64,000 nucleotides of DNA, taken from Pseudomonas sp. 5P_3.1_Bac2 (lineage in GTDB: Bacteria; Pseudomonadota; Gammaproteobacteria; Pseudomonadales; Pseudomonadaceae). A model generated the notes under the pieces. It searched no databases, had not been told where the DNA came from, and was given only the letters and a program-made list of their open reading frames with translations. Positions 33,726 through 40,391 of the stretch are shown in pieces; within the stretch, counting starts at the first letter, position 1, and the number at the start of each line of letters is the position of its first letter. The DNA lies in the NCBI RefSeq assembly GCF_025465995.1, contig NZ_JANLNY010000006.1, positions 1,116,001 to 1,180,000 of the forward strand, in the 5' to 3' direction. Both the position numbers and the translations under genes were made by a program.

Positions 33726-34512
33726 TGGCGTTCTCCTTGGTACCGGCTCGGTAATCGCGCTGGCTGGTAAGCGTGTGACGGCTGATCGGGAGCTGGTGAA
33801 CATTGCCTGCCGGCTTAATCTCGTCTTCCCAACGCTTACCGTTGAGCCACGTAGCGGGGTGTGGAATGTACTGACCGCCATCCTTGGTCCACTCCGGGCA
33901 ACCAACCTGGCTGGCCAGCGCACCAGTGATCAGAGTGAAAAGGCCATCAGTGACCTTGAGTTTCTTCCAAGCCTTTTCCGCAGCCGCCTTGCCCTTCCTG
34001 TTCGGGTACAGCCTCCAGAACTTCGGGAATAGGTCGGCTTCCGGTGCGCTCGACAATGCCGCAGGCGTTGATGGGATAAGGGGATCAGGAATCAGGTTAA
34101 GGGAATCAGGAATCAGAGAATCAGCCGGAGCGCTTCCGAGAATGGCAGAACCAGTACCGCCAAAATCGGAAGACGTACAACCCTCTGACGCGCAAGGGAT
34201 AATCGACTCGGGTTCGTTGCGGTGCGGGTTCTGATGTTTGTCGAAGTTCTCTACCTGGATGTAGCGCTTCCCGATAACGGTGTATCGAGTGATAAATCCT
34301 TCATTAGCCAGCCACTGCAAAAGGCCGTCGGTGTCGAGGTTGTCGCGATACGGAAAAAGCTCGCCTTTAATGCGTAGCGGTCGATCCTCTAGACGACCAG
34401 CTTTATCAGCTAGCAGCCATAGCCCCTCAAACAGCAGGGTAAGCATTGGATCTGCCACGCCCAAAACTTCGTTCTTGAATAGTGCTGGTTTGATGTTGCG
34501 TGCGCGGGCCAT
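33706..34512 (-). CDS. O-like replication initiator with origin repeats inside the gene
   Basis: 268 residues. The N-terminal winged-helix domain (VADPMLTLLFEGLWLLADK, ITRYTVIGKRYIQVENFD) is that of phage O/DnaD-like initiators. A proline/serine linker (about 125-160) contains three imperfect LIPDSL-like repeats encoded by the DNA repeats annotated at 34081. The C-terminal domain (FPKFWRLYPNRKGKAAAEKAW) is the conserved part of such proteins and recruits the loader. It overlaps both neighbours. Placement with dnaC and in-gene iterons matches lambda O. Confidence 0.85.
   Translation of the reverse strand: MARARNIKPALFKNEVLGVADPMLTLLFEGLWLLADKAGRLEDRPLRIKGELFPYRDNLDTDGLLQWLANEGFITRYTVIGKRYIQVENFDKHQNPHRNEPESIIPCASEGCTSSDFGGTGSAILGSAPADSLIPDSLNLIPDPLIPSTPAALSSAPEADLFPKFWRLYPNRKGKAAAEKAWKKLKVTDGLFTLITGALASQVGCPEWTKDGGQYIPHPATWLNGKRWEDEIKPAGNVHQLPISRHTLTSQRDYRAGTKENANGTFRI
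34081..34126. repeat. Iteron-like direct repeats within the O-like gene (candidate phage origin)
   Basis: ATCAGGAATCAG occurs exactly at 34084-34095 and 34105-34116 with a 21-bp period, and a partial third copy GAATCAGCC follows. In protein they encode LIPDSL-type repeats. Lambda and relatives carry their origin iterons at the same place, inside O. No strong AT-rich element is seen next to it. Confidence 0.6.
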
Positions 34513-34844
34513 TACATAACCTCCAAATCTATGTTGTACTCAGCCACCCGTACGGTCTTTCCGTCACGATTCACGACCTTGATCGACTTGCTAATGATCG
34601 GCCATCCCTCTGCTCGCAGGTTTTCGATTCGTGCCGCCAAGCGTGCGCAGCCGAACAAGGAAAGCGCACTAATGGCGGTCAGTCGGTTACCAGCCAATAA
34701 ATGGGCAAGCACCTTTGCGCAATGACTGTTCGAGGTGTGGGTGTTCGGGTTTGCGTTCTGCGCCACAGAATTGAACGGGGCCGAAACGTGGCGTGCCACC
34801 CCTGCCCCCTGTAACCTATTGCCGCCTGCGCTTGTGTTGTTCAT
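34512..34844 (-). CDS. Helix-turn-helix protein in replication operon
   Basis: 110 residues from the ATG at 34844 (GAGGCGG upstream). The N-terminal part is polar; the C-terminal domain (AKVLAHLLAGNRLTAISALS, then GCARLAARIENLRAEGWPI) is a winged helix followed by a beta hairpin (SIKVVNRDGKTVRVAEYNI). Such small wHTH proteins often precede O-like genes in Pseudomonas phages. The stop overlaps the next start (TAATG). Regulation of replication or of the operon is inferred. Confidence 0.75.
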   Translation of the reverse strand: MNNTSAGGNRLQGAGVARHVSAPFNSVAQNANPNTHTSNSHCAKVLAHLLAGNRLTAISALSLFGCARLAARIENLRAEGWPIISKSIKVVNRDGKTVRVAEYNIDLEVM

Positions 34845-34867
34845 AACCGCCTCACTTGTTGTAGGTA

Positions 34868-34924
34868 AAGCCCCGGTCTGATTGCCGTCATTCGGGGCTT
34901 TTTTGTGCCCGAAGATAAAGAGCA
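34868..34924 (-). promoter_or_regulatory. boxA followed by hairpin (nutR/tR1-like) after cro
   Basis: On the leftward transcript, TGCTCTTTA (34916-34924 on the + map) matches the boxA of antitermination sites. It is followed 16 bases later by a hairpin AAGCCCCG/CGGGGCTT (34868-34900). T-runs favour the opposite direction, so termination on the leftward strand may be weak. The order cro, boxA, hairpin, replication genes is as in lambda. Confidence 0.55.
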
Positions 34925-35100
34925 CTTTCTATCTTCCACATATTTCTAAAACTGCAACCCCGCGAAACAGGGCTGTTACAGGGCTTTTTTATTCAGGGGG
35001 TTTTATCTCTTGCTATCGCCGCTGTATGAATCATCAGCCCCACCGCAGGCCTGTTTTGGCTTGCTACCTGCCGCTAATATTTGAAGCGTGATCAGGCGGT

Positions 35101-35295
35101 TCACAGATCCTGCGACTGATGCGGGAATGGCCTGATTTCCACGGCTGTTAGTGAGCCATCCGCATGCTCAGTGACCGAAATGTCCCGCTCGGCCTTTAAT
35201 GCCTTTGAGATAGCTGGTGCGCTGACTCCCAATGCCTTTGCAACAACTGATTGGCTGAGCCGCTCCACCAGCTCAGGCAGTGGCGTCTTCTTCAT
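35101..35295 (-). CDS. cro: Cro-like repressor
   Basis: 64 residues from the ATG at 35295 with AGAGG eight bases upstream. It has a compact helix-turn-helix LSQSVVAKALGVSAPAISKA, then a beta tail DISVTEHADGSLTAVEIRP, as in Cro proteins. It is divergent from the S24 repressor gene across three operators. It is expected to compete with the repressor at them and favour lytic growth. There is no close family assignment beyond this. Confidence 0.85.
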   Translation of the reverse strand: MKKTPLPELVERLSQSVVAKALGVSAPAISKALKAERDISVTEHADGSLTAVEIRPFPHQSQDL

Positions 35296-35331
35296 TTCAA
35301 TGCCTCTGTTAGTGGTTTCACGAATCAAATA

Positions 35332-35394
35332 TTAACCGGCGGTTAGAATCATTACAACACCGCCGGTTGAGGAATAGATGTTAACCTCCGGTTA
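35332..35394. promoter_or_regulatory. OR-like operator cluster (three sites) between cro and repressor
   Basis: Three copies of TAACCG-N-CGGTTA: 35333-35345 (perfect), 35357-35369 (ACACCG-C-CGGTTG) and 35382-35394 (TAACCT-C-CGGTTA), centred 24 and 25 bp apart. The leftward cro promoter (TTGTAA, 17 bases, TAATAT on the - strand) overlaps the first. A rightward repressor promoter with -10 TTAAAT overlaps the third and ends seven bases before the repressor ATG, so that message may be leaderless as in lambda pRM. Confidence 0.8.
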
Positions 35395-35404
35395 AATTCA
35401 GCAG

Positions 35405-36274
35405 ATGAGCAAAAAGAAAGATCTATCCCCAGACCTCAAAGCCGAGTGCGATGCCGCGAAGGCCCTTTTTACGTCGCGTAAAAATGCGCTCGGACTCACT
35501 CAGGCCAAAATTGCTGAAGCAGCTGATATTTCACCTGCCGCAGTAGCCATGTATCTGAACGGACAAAACCCACTGAATGCGAAGTTTGCTGCGGTTCTGT
35601 CCAGGCTGATTGAGGTGCCTGTAGAAAAGTTCAGCCCTCGGCTGGCTGCTGAAATACGCCAGATGCAGGCAGCGCCAAGCTCCGGAGACAACTCTGGGGC
35701 GGCAGAGAAAGTTCTAGAAATGCTGCGCAAGCATGCCGGAAAGAGTCTGGACGACACGGCTCAAGGGAAAATAGCCAAGGCGGTTGCTGATAGCCTTGTT
35801 GGTAGCAGCAACGTCATTACAGGCGACTTCTCTCGCCGCCCAACGGCTGGCGATGAAATCAGGATTGCGCATTACGACGTGCGTGGTTCACTTGGTGGTG
35901 GCCAGCAGGTTCAGGACTACCCTGAAGTTGTGCAAGACCTGACAGTCAGCCAGAGCCACCTCAGGGAGTTGGGCGTCACGTATAAAGATGCCTCTCACCT
36001 CAAGATGATTACAGGGTTTGGCCAGTCAATGGAGCCGACAATCCATCATCTTGACCCGATGATCGTGGACGTGAGCATTCGCGATTTCAACGGTGACGGC
36101 ATCTATGCCTTGATCTGGCAAGGGCATTTCTACGTTAAGCGCCTGCAGATAGCGGATGAAGAGCACTTCGAAATGATTTCTGATAATCCGATGCATCCGC
36201 CTCGGAAAATAAGGATGGACGACACCTACATACAGGCCAGGGTCCTGTTGGTGTGGAATGCTAAAAAACTATAA
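35405..36274 (+). CDS. CI-type S24/LexA-family phage repressor
   Basis: 289 residues. The N-terminal helix-turn-helix (ALGLTQAKIAEAADISPAAV, about 28-60) binds operators. The linker is about 85-150. The C-terminal S24 peptidase domain has serine 208 in GFGQSMEPT and lysine 245 in FYVKRLQ. No textbook Ala-Gly cleavage site is obvious; the GSLGGGQQ stretch at 161-168 is the usual region. It maintains lysogeny and is inactivated after DNA damage. There is no clear Shine-Dalgarno, in line with a leaderless message. Confidence 0.9.
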   Translation: MSKKKDLSPDLKAECDAAKALFTSRKNALGLTQAKIAEAADISPAAVAMYLNGQNPLNAKFAAVLSRLIEVPVEKFSPRLAAEIRQMQAAPSSGDNSGAAEKVLEMLRKHAGKSLDDTAQGKIAKAVADSLVGSSNVITGDFSRRPTAGDEIRIAHYDVRGSLGGGQQVQDYPEVVQDLTVSQSHLRELGVTYKDASHLKMITGFGQSMEPTIHHLDPMIVDVSIRDFNGDGIYALIWQGHFYVKRLQIADEEHFEMISDNPMHPPRKIRMDDTYIQARVLLVWNAKKL

Positions 36275-36334
36275 TAATGCAGCTGCTGACTAGCGCTCTG
36301 CAGGACTTACAAATCCCGAAAGGAATTTATGTAG

Positions 36335-36796
36335 ATGGCAAAGCCTGACTTCCCCGCGCTTCTGACGCCAGGGATTCACCAAATGTCTTTGCAACAGCTA
36401 CTTGCGTTAGCAGTAACACCGTTTCCTAACGACGCAAGAAGGACAGACCTCTCCCTAAAATTGACAACCTGGGTGAATGCATTACAAGCGGCAGGGGTGA
36501 CTGGGCAACTCTGGATTGACGGTTCATTCCTGACCGAGAAGCCAAATCCTGGCGATATTGACTGCGTTCTTTGGTCTCCGGCGTGGGTTAGTCCGGCTTT
36601 AGTTACCCCTAATATTTTGAATCAAGTCCAGCAGCTTCTTGATCACGCTCACGCCGAAGCGGTGTATAACCTCGATTTCTACCTCGAAACTCCGGCACCT
36701 GATCAGATTTTTCATCGAGAAGCTTACTGGCGGGGTATCCTTGGTTACTGCCATGATCGCGTAACTGCAAAAGGCTTCGCGGAGATAACATTATGA
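36335..36796 (+). CDS. Minimal nucleotidyltransferase-fold protein (DUF6932-like)
   Basis: 153 residues. The polymerase-beta-type nucleotidyltransferase signature is visible: GS at 63-64 in LWIDGSFL, DID at 74-76 in GDIDCVLW, and a third acidic residue D114 in NLDFYLE. This is the arrangement of MNT-like enzymes that transfer nucleotides to proteins or RNA. It lies 60 bp downstream of the phage repressor in the same direction, so it is probably transcribed in lysogens. Its stop overlaps the ATG of the next gene (ATGA). The pair reads as a two-gene system; what it modifies is unknown. Confidence 0.7.
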   Translation: MAKPDFPALLTPGIHQMSLQQLLALAVTPFPNDARRTDLSLKLTTWVNALQAAGVTGQLWIDGSFLTEKPNPGDIDCVLWSPAWVSPALVTPNILNQVQQLLDHAHAEAVYNLDFYLETPAPDQIFHREAYWRGILGYCHDRVTAKGFAEITL

Positions 36797-37707
36797 GCAG
36801 CACCTTTCTTCGTGACCATGCGAACTCACTTGTAGTGTTCGCGGACGAAACAGCTCGCCGTGCCAAAGACAGTCCAGGCGACTTCTTTCTTCAGATGGCG
36901 GCGAAAAATCAAAGAGCGGCCGCCCTTTCAGTGTCTAAAAGAGCCTCATTACTTGAAGCTGATGATATGGGCGAGCTACTTGATGTGCGCCTAATTGGCC
37001 CTCGTGCAAATGGCAGCATACCTCTTGATAGCTTTCTTGAAACGATAGGGCCTTTATCAAAATCGTGGAAGTATGCCGCTCACAGGCTCCGGTACGGACA
37101 TGATGCTGTTCGCGGGGCGGCATCAGACGTTATTGGTGCCTTAAACTTCAAATTAGCGGGACTGGCGCACGGATCAACGCATATCTACATTACCGGCAAT
37201 GCAGCTCCAGATTTAACGGGTGAAAGCTTACTCCAAGCGACCCTGACCCAGACCTTTCGCCTGTTAAATGCAGGCCAGGAAGAGTTTTACGATGCAGTAG
37301 ACGCTATTGGGGGAAAGGCAGCTCATCAGCTTGGGGAGTTCATGAAAGGCCTCGACAAGGCGGGCCTTGCTGTTCAATTTTCATGGAATGCAACTCGTGG
37401 AGCTCAGCGCTGGGAGGGTCGTCCCGATGAAATTACCCGGGTACGAGCCTTGCTTGATACTGTAAATGAGCCGGAACGATACAACGAAACAATTGAGGGA
37501 AGCGTTGCAGGGATCACGGATACGGGCCGCCTAGCGCTCAGAACAGCAGAAGGCAAGCTGTTAATCCGCTTTCCACTAAAGCTCACCGAAGAGGTGCAAA
37601 AGCTGAAGATTGCATCTCATGCCAGGGTGAAAGTTGAAACCCTGAAATACTGGGATTCAGTAGGCAAGAGAGATGTCTTTAAAAGACACCTTTTAAACGT
37701 AGAGTAA
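36793..37707 (+). CDS. Uncharacterised partner of the nucleotidyltransferase
   Basis: 304 residues, translationally coupled to the gene before it. The N-terminal 115 residues are helical and include R98-LRYG-H103, an Rx4H motif of the type seen in HEPN nucleases, though a single short motif is weak evidence. The middle (GLAHGSTHIYITGNAAPDLT, then LLQATLTQTFRLLN) is a distinctive block. The last 70 residues (GSVAGITDTGRLALRTAEGK, then KIASHARVKVETLKYW) look like a small beta barrel. No signal peptide or membrane segment. I do not recognise the family. A toxin, effector or modified target are the main options. Confidence 0.65.
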   Translation: MSSTFLRDHANSLVVFADETARRAKDSPGDFFLQMAAKNQRAAALSVSKRASLLEADDMGELLDVRLIGPRANGSIPLDSFLETIGPLSKSWKYAAHRLRYGHDAVRGAASDVIGALNFKLAGLAHGSTHIYITGNAAPDLTGESLLQATLTQTFRLLNAGQEEFYDAVDAIGGKAAHQLGEFMKGLDKAGLAVQFSWNATRGAQRWEGRPDEITRVRALLDTVNEPERYNETIEGSVAGITDTGRLALRTAEGKLLIRFPLKLTEEVQKLKIASHARVKVETLKYWDSVGKRDVFKRHLLNVE

Positions 37708-37724
37708 TAGCCACACGCATAATG

Positions 37725-37750
37725 GCCCGGCATTTGGCCGGGCTATTTGT
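37725..37750. terminator. Terminator between convergent cargo and DUF1654 genes
   Basis: Stem GCCCGGC/GCCGGGC with a five-base loop, followed on the + strand by TATTTGTTT. It sits 18 bases after the partner gene and before the convergent DUF1654 gene. Confidence 0.7.
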
Positions 37751-37756
37751 TTGAGT

Positions 37757-38059
37757 TTAAAAAGGCGCAAATTCCCCTGCCTCCTCATCTATCTCCGCCT
37801 CATCACCCTGCCCGCCCCATCCCAACGACACACCTCCATCATCGTTGAACACCATATCAATGCCGTCCGTCTCGGCTAACAACTCCATAACCCCATCCCA
37901 AGCCTGATCTGAATCTGTATCGAGCCGGTGAATCCTCACCTTGCGCTCTAGCTGCGCTTTGGGCGAGTTGATCATTGCCGATACGCGCAGACCTAGACGA
38001 TCTGTGTCGCCCAGCTGTGGCTGAGCCTGCCCTGCGTTTGTTTTTGTTCTCTTTCCCAT
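37757..38059 (-). CDS. DUF1654-family protein
   Basis: 100 residues. The core GLRVSAMINSPKAQLERKV and RLDTDSDQAWDGVMELLAE, followed by a DDGGVSLGW ending, is the DUF1654 pattern known from Pseudomonas phages and SOS-regulated loci. The ATG has GAGGG upstream. It is divergent from the early rightward genes, and its upstream region includes the OL-like operators, so the repressor may control it too. Function unknown. Confidence 0.85.
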   Translation of the reverse strand: MGKRTKTNAGQAQPQLGDTDRLGLRVSAMINSPKAQLERKVRIHRLDTDSDQAWDGVMELLAETDGIDMVFNDDGGVSLGWGGQGDEAEIDEEAGEFAPF

Positions 38060-38126
38060 AACGCCCTCAGTACTGGATATACATACAGCAAGGAAAAAGA
38101 CTATCGCATTGCGCTGGAAAAATAAT

Positions 38127-38167
38127 TAACCGGCGGTATTGACCAACATATAAACCGGCGGTTAATC
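38127..38167 (+). promoter_or_regulatory. OL-like operators with rightward early promoter
   Basis: Two more copies of the repressor site: TAACCG-G-CGGTAT (38127-38139) and AAACCG-G-CGGTTA (38152-38164), 25 bp apart. Between and over them is TTGACC (38139-38144), a 17-base spacer and TTAATC (38162-38167), a good early promoter. Repressor bound here would silence the recombination genes. Confidence 0.8.
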
Positions 38168-38200
38168 TTTGCTTCATCGAGACGCCAAACAGCGACTCAC

Positions 38201-38245
38201 CGCTCTTTAAAAAACTAGACCGCCGAGCCTTCAGGCATAGAAGGC
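38201..38245 (+). promoter_or_regulatory. boxA and hairpin (nutL-like site)
   Basis: CGCTCTTTA (38201-38209) matches boxA; a 6-bp hairpin GCCTTC/GAAGGC with a 7-base loop follows 18 bases downstream at 38227-38245. This is the nut layout. No N protein homologue is recognised, but the first gene downstream is basic and in the place of N. Confidence 0.55.
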
Positions 38246-38436
38246 CAGCAACCCAACAGGGCAATGCTGCGAATCAGGAGCCAAGGGTTAAGCCCAAGGC
38301 AGCAAGTGCGGCGCACGCCCAAAAAGAGGTGGGAAGCGCCAAGGCCGGATAAGCGACCGGTGCTTGATTCGAGAACAGTTTTCACTGATGCACCTTCTCT
38401 GAGGGTGCATTGGGAAGACAACAAGGGAGGTGCGGC

Positions 38437-38841
38437 ATGAGCGAGCTGCCCATTCACTATCGCTACATCGATGAGATTGGCCCTGCTGGAGTGACCATAT
38501 CCTGCAAGAAGTTCGTTGCAGTTCGTGAGTCTGAGCACTTCTTCTGGATAGTGCAGCCATCTTACGAACTGGTTGCCAGGCACTCCATTGAGCGCGGACG
38601 GATACCTAGGTACGCAAAGCGCGTTCCAAAGGTTTCCACCAAGCGCTTTGCATATCCAGACAAGGCGGCGGCGTTGGAGTCGTATAAGGCACGCAAACGC
38701 TGGCAGATGAGTCACGCAACTCTCGCCCTAGAGAGGGCAAAGACAGCGCTTGAAGCAATTTCAGAAAGCAAAGAAATCACAGATGAGCACACCTGTCCGG
38801 GCGGTGACTACATAAAGCAGCTCGGATGGGGGTCGTATTGA
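38437..38841 (+). CDS. First gene of rightward early operon, unknown function
   Basis: 134 residues from the ATG at 38437 with GGGAGG six bases upstream. A beta-rich N-terminus (YIDEIGPAGVTISCKKFVAV, FFWIVQPSYELV) is followed by a basic segment (ERGRIPRYAKRVPKVSTKRF) and a long helix (ALESYKARKRWQMSHATLAL). Its place right after the nut-like site, and its basic stretch, make it a positional analogue of lambda N. Sequence alone does not show antitermination activity. Confidence 0.7.
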   Translation: MSELPIHYRYIDEIGPAGVTISCKKFVAVRESEHFFWIVQPSYELVARHSIERGRIPRYAKRVPKVSTKRFAYPDKAAALESYKARKRWQMSHATLALERAKTALEAISESKEITDEHTCPGGDYIKQLGWGSY

Positions 38842-38905
38842 GTTTTCACTTCTGCCCATTCCCTGAGTGGGCAGCGGGAAGGATTGACAGAGCGAGGCTC
38901 AAGAT

Positions 38906-39073
38906 ATGGAGCAAGCAGAACTGGTCTGCAAGAAGCACTACAGCTTCAAAGATGCCAGCAGCTGTGATCGCTGCCCTCTCTCACGCGAATGCCGGAGTGG
39001 GTGCGGAGCTGGTCAAGAAGCGCTGGAAGCCTGGCGCAAGAAGGTTGAAGACAAGGCTGCATCACTTAGCTAG
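38906..39073 (+). CDS. Small cysteine-rich protein, 55 residues
   Basis: The ATG at 38906 with GAGG eight bases upstream opens a 55-residue frame: MEQAELVCKKHYSFKD, then SCDRCPLSRECRSGCGAGQE. Five cysteines (one early, four clustered) and a histidine suggest a zinc knuckle. It lies between two early genes with no overlap. The long frame in the other register here (38826 on) has no start site and is not used. Function unknown; small zinc proteins of early operons often bind host factors. Confidence 0.65.
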   Translation: MEQAELVCKKHYSFKDASSCDRCPLSRECRSGCGAGQEALEAWRKKVEDKAASLS

Positions 39074-39095
39074 ACAGTGCAGCCCGGAGGTAATC

Positions 39096-39458
39096 ATGCA
39101 ATACATCGAACACGCAGGCTTCCGAGTTCAACTCGACGGCCTGACAGCTAAAGAGGGTCAGCTGATCGCCGCATCTGCCGCCGAGCAGTCTTACAAAGAA
39201 ATGGCCCGCGACATGAAGGTCGCGCCGGACACGATCAAGAAGCGGGCTGACAGGGTGCGCTTCAAGATGGGCATGGCCAACACGATGCGCGGCGTAATCG
39301 TCGAGGCATTCAAGCGCGGCATCATCGCCCCGCTTGCCTTAGCCCTGATGTTCGGCTGCGGCTACATGCAGCAGGGTCAGCCACTGCGCCGGCCAGAGCG
39401 CCCACGTACACAGGTTCAATTCCGCATCGTTCGGCCAAGGGTCGAGCTAACGGTTTAA
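39096..39458 (+). CDS. LuxR-type HTH protein with C-terminal hydrophobic segment
   Basis: 120 residues from the ATG at 39096 with CGGAGG six bases upstream. A GerE/LuxR-type helix-turn-helix (LTAKEGQLIAASAAEQSYKE, then DTIKKRADRVRFKM) occupies the middle. A hydrophobic run with a cysteine (IAPLALALMFGCGYMQQG) follows, an unusual combination resembling a membrane segment or lipobox-like end. Transcription regulation is likely; membrane attachment is a possibility only. Confidence 0.7.
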   Translation: MQYIEHAGFRVQLDGLTAKEGQLIAASAAEQSYKEMARDMKVAPDTIKKRADRVRFKMGMANTMRGVIVEAFKRGIIAPLALALMFGCGYMQQGQPLRRPERPRTQVQFRIVRPRVELTV

Positions 39459-39571
39459 TGAATCCAGCTAACACGACACGGGACGCCGCCTTGGGCAGCA
39501 GGACGCTTAACGGGGCAATAAGCAGGCTGGCCACCTGGGCGGTTCGGCCAAAACTATTCAGGCACTTTTAC

Positions 39572-39590
39572 CCGGTTCGCCGGTTTTTTT
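39572..39590 (+). terminator. Weak intrinsic terminator
   Basis: A short CCGG-TTCG-CCGG hairpin is directly followed by seven T. The four-base stem is short, but the tetraloop is a stable UUCG type. It would end transcripts of the early genes before the structured element at 39602. Confidence 0.5.
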
Positions 39591-39601
39591 CCCCTTCCAT
39601 A

Positions 39602-39678
39602 AATCGCACCGGCAGGCGCCAGCACGGCTATTCGCAGGCGGCTGGTTACCCCTGCGCTGGCGTCTGACCAGTGCGATT
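39602..39678 (+). ncRNA. Highly structured element (three nested stems) before an early gene
   Basis: Outer stem AATCGCAC/GTGCGATT (39602-39609 with 39671-39678), middle stem GGCGCCAGC/GCTGGCGTC (39615-39623 with 39656-39664, one G-U), inner stem CGCAGG/CCTGCG (39633-39638 with 39651-39656). It sits between a terminator and the ribosome binding site of the gene at 39695. The nesting suggests a folded RNA: a leader, an antitermination RNA or a small RNA. No known family is claimed. Confidence 0.45.
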
Positions 39679-39694
39679 CAGCGAGGATCACATC

Positions 39695-40042
39695 ATGAGC
39701 GCATTACATTCAGCTCAGCTGGCTTACGACTATCAAGAACCACCTGTACCGTGGATCGAAACCAGGCAAGGTCTGGAGTATTTACAAGACGGAATACGAC
39801 ACCTGCTTCTTGGAATTGACGCGTCAACCATTAAGGGTGCCGACTTCATTAGCGAGTTCTCTCAACGACGCACGGAGCTGGAACAGCAAGACGCAAGCTT
39901 TGCCCTGGACTGGGCCTTGGCCAAGGGTGGCTTGGCGCCGATTAAGTACGCCGAGCTGGCCCGCGACGTTGCCCGCAGCATGCTCTATGACGCTCGCGAC
40001 AAAGCAGAGGCCAGCGTTTCTTGGCTAGGAGGTCAGCTGTGA
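39695..40042 (+). CDS. Early phage protein, helical
   Basis: 115 residues from the ATG at 39695 with GCGAGG upstream; the frame to 39671 starts inside the structured element. It begins SALHSAQLAYDYQEPPVPWI and continues with helices (LEYLQDGIRHLLLGIDAS, then YAELARDVARSMLYDARDKA). The stop overlaps the GTG of the next gene. Function unknown; part of the recombination operon. Confidence 0.7.
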   Translation: MSALHSAQLAYDYQEPPVPWIETRQGLEYLQDGIRHLLLGIDASTIKGADFISEFSQRRTELEQQDASFALDWALAKGGLAPIKYAELARDVARSMLYDARDKAEASVSWLGGQL

Positions 40043-40170
40043 AAACGATCTATCCAAGCATTCAGGCCGCAATCGAAGCCCTGCAGTCGCGGGGCTTTTT
40101 GTTGGTCGCTGATCTGCCCAAGTCAGTGAAACTGGAGCGCCGTGGCGGGCGTTGCGTGGTGACGCTATGA
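40039..40170 (+). CDS. Small early protein, 43 residues, GTG start
   Basis: GTG at 40039 overlaps the previous stop (GTGA), with AGGAGG eight bases upstream. Sequence begins VKTIYPSIQAAIEALQSRGF and ends in a beta segment (SVKLERRGGRCVVTL). The stop overlaps the next ATG by four bases. Coupling on both sides supports a real gene. Function unknown. Confidence 0.65.
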   Translation: MKTIYPSIQAAIEALQSRGFLLVADLPKSVKLERRGGRCVVTL

Positions 40171-40391
40171 ACCGACTGCATGCCGCAAAACTAAAGCGCG
40201 CCCGGCGCCAAGAGCGTAACGCCCGCATTGAGGCGAGGCTAGGTAATGGGCCGGATGGGCTTGAATTGATCGATGGCGAATGGATAGCCCGTTGCAAATC
40301 ATGCAGCAATCGCTATGTGCATGACGCTGATGCATCTTTGTTTGACTCGGACGCTAGTTATTGCGGCGGCAATCCTTGGTGCTTGCCATGA
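40167..40391 (+). CDS. Small zinc-finger-like early protein
   Basis: 74 residues. A very basic N-terminal helix (LHAAKLKRARRQERNARIEA) is followed by CKSCSNRY and a later cysteine pair near YCGGNPWCLP, i.e. a CxxC-x(n)-C-x(4)-C zinc finger. Overlaps both neighbours by four bases. A nucleic-acid-binding role is likely from the basic helix and finger. Confidence 0.65.
   Translation: MNRLHAAKLKRARRQERNARIEARLGNGPDGLELIDGEWIARCKSCSNRYVHDADASLFDSDASYCGGNPWCLP

Larger units (their letters stand above)
38060..38436. other. Rightward early leader region without protein genes
   Basis: About 380 bases hold two repressor operators with an embedded rightward promoter (38127-38167), a boxA and hairpin (38201-38245), and no convincing gene. 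Open frames on the - strand across it (38215-38715) are antisense to the first early gene and were not accepted. The layout is promoter, antitermination signal, then a leader of about 190 bases. Confidence 0.6.

Noticed and set aside
35333..35394. LexA-type SOS boxes in the cro/repressor region
   Set aside because: The palindromes are TAACCG-N-CGGTTA, not CTGT-N8-ACAG, and repeat at phage operator spacing.
38215..38715. 166-residue - strand frame over the rightward early leader
   Set aside because: It covers the nut-like site and the antisense of the first early gene; no ribosome binding site and no protein-like composition.
38826..39095. Long N-terminal extension of the LuxR-type protein
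   Set aside because: The extension overlaps a separate 55-residue gene in another frame, and the ATG at 39096 has a strong ribosome binding site.
40025..40309. 94-residue - strand frame opposite small early genes
   Set aside because: The + strand has three overlapping, coupled small genes here; the - strand frame has no start signal.
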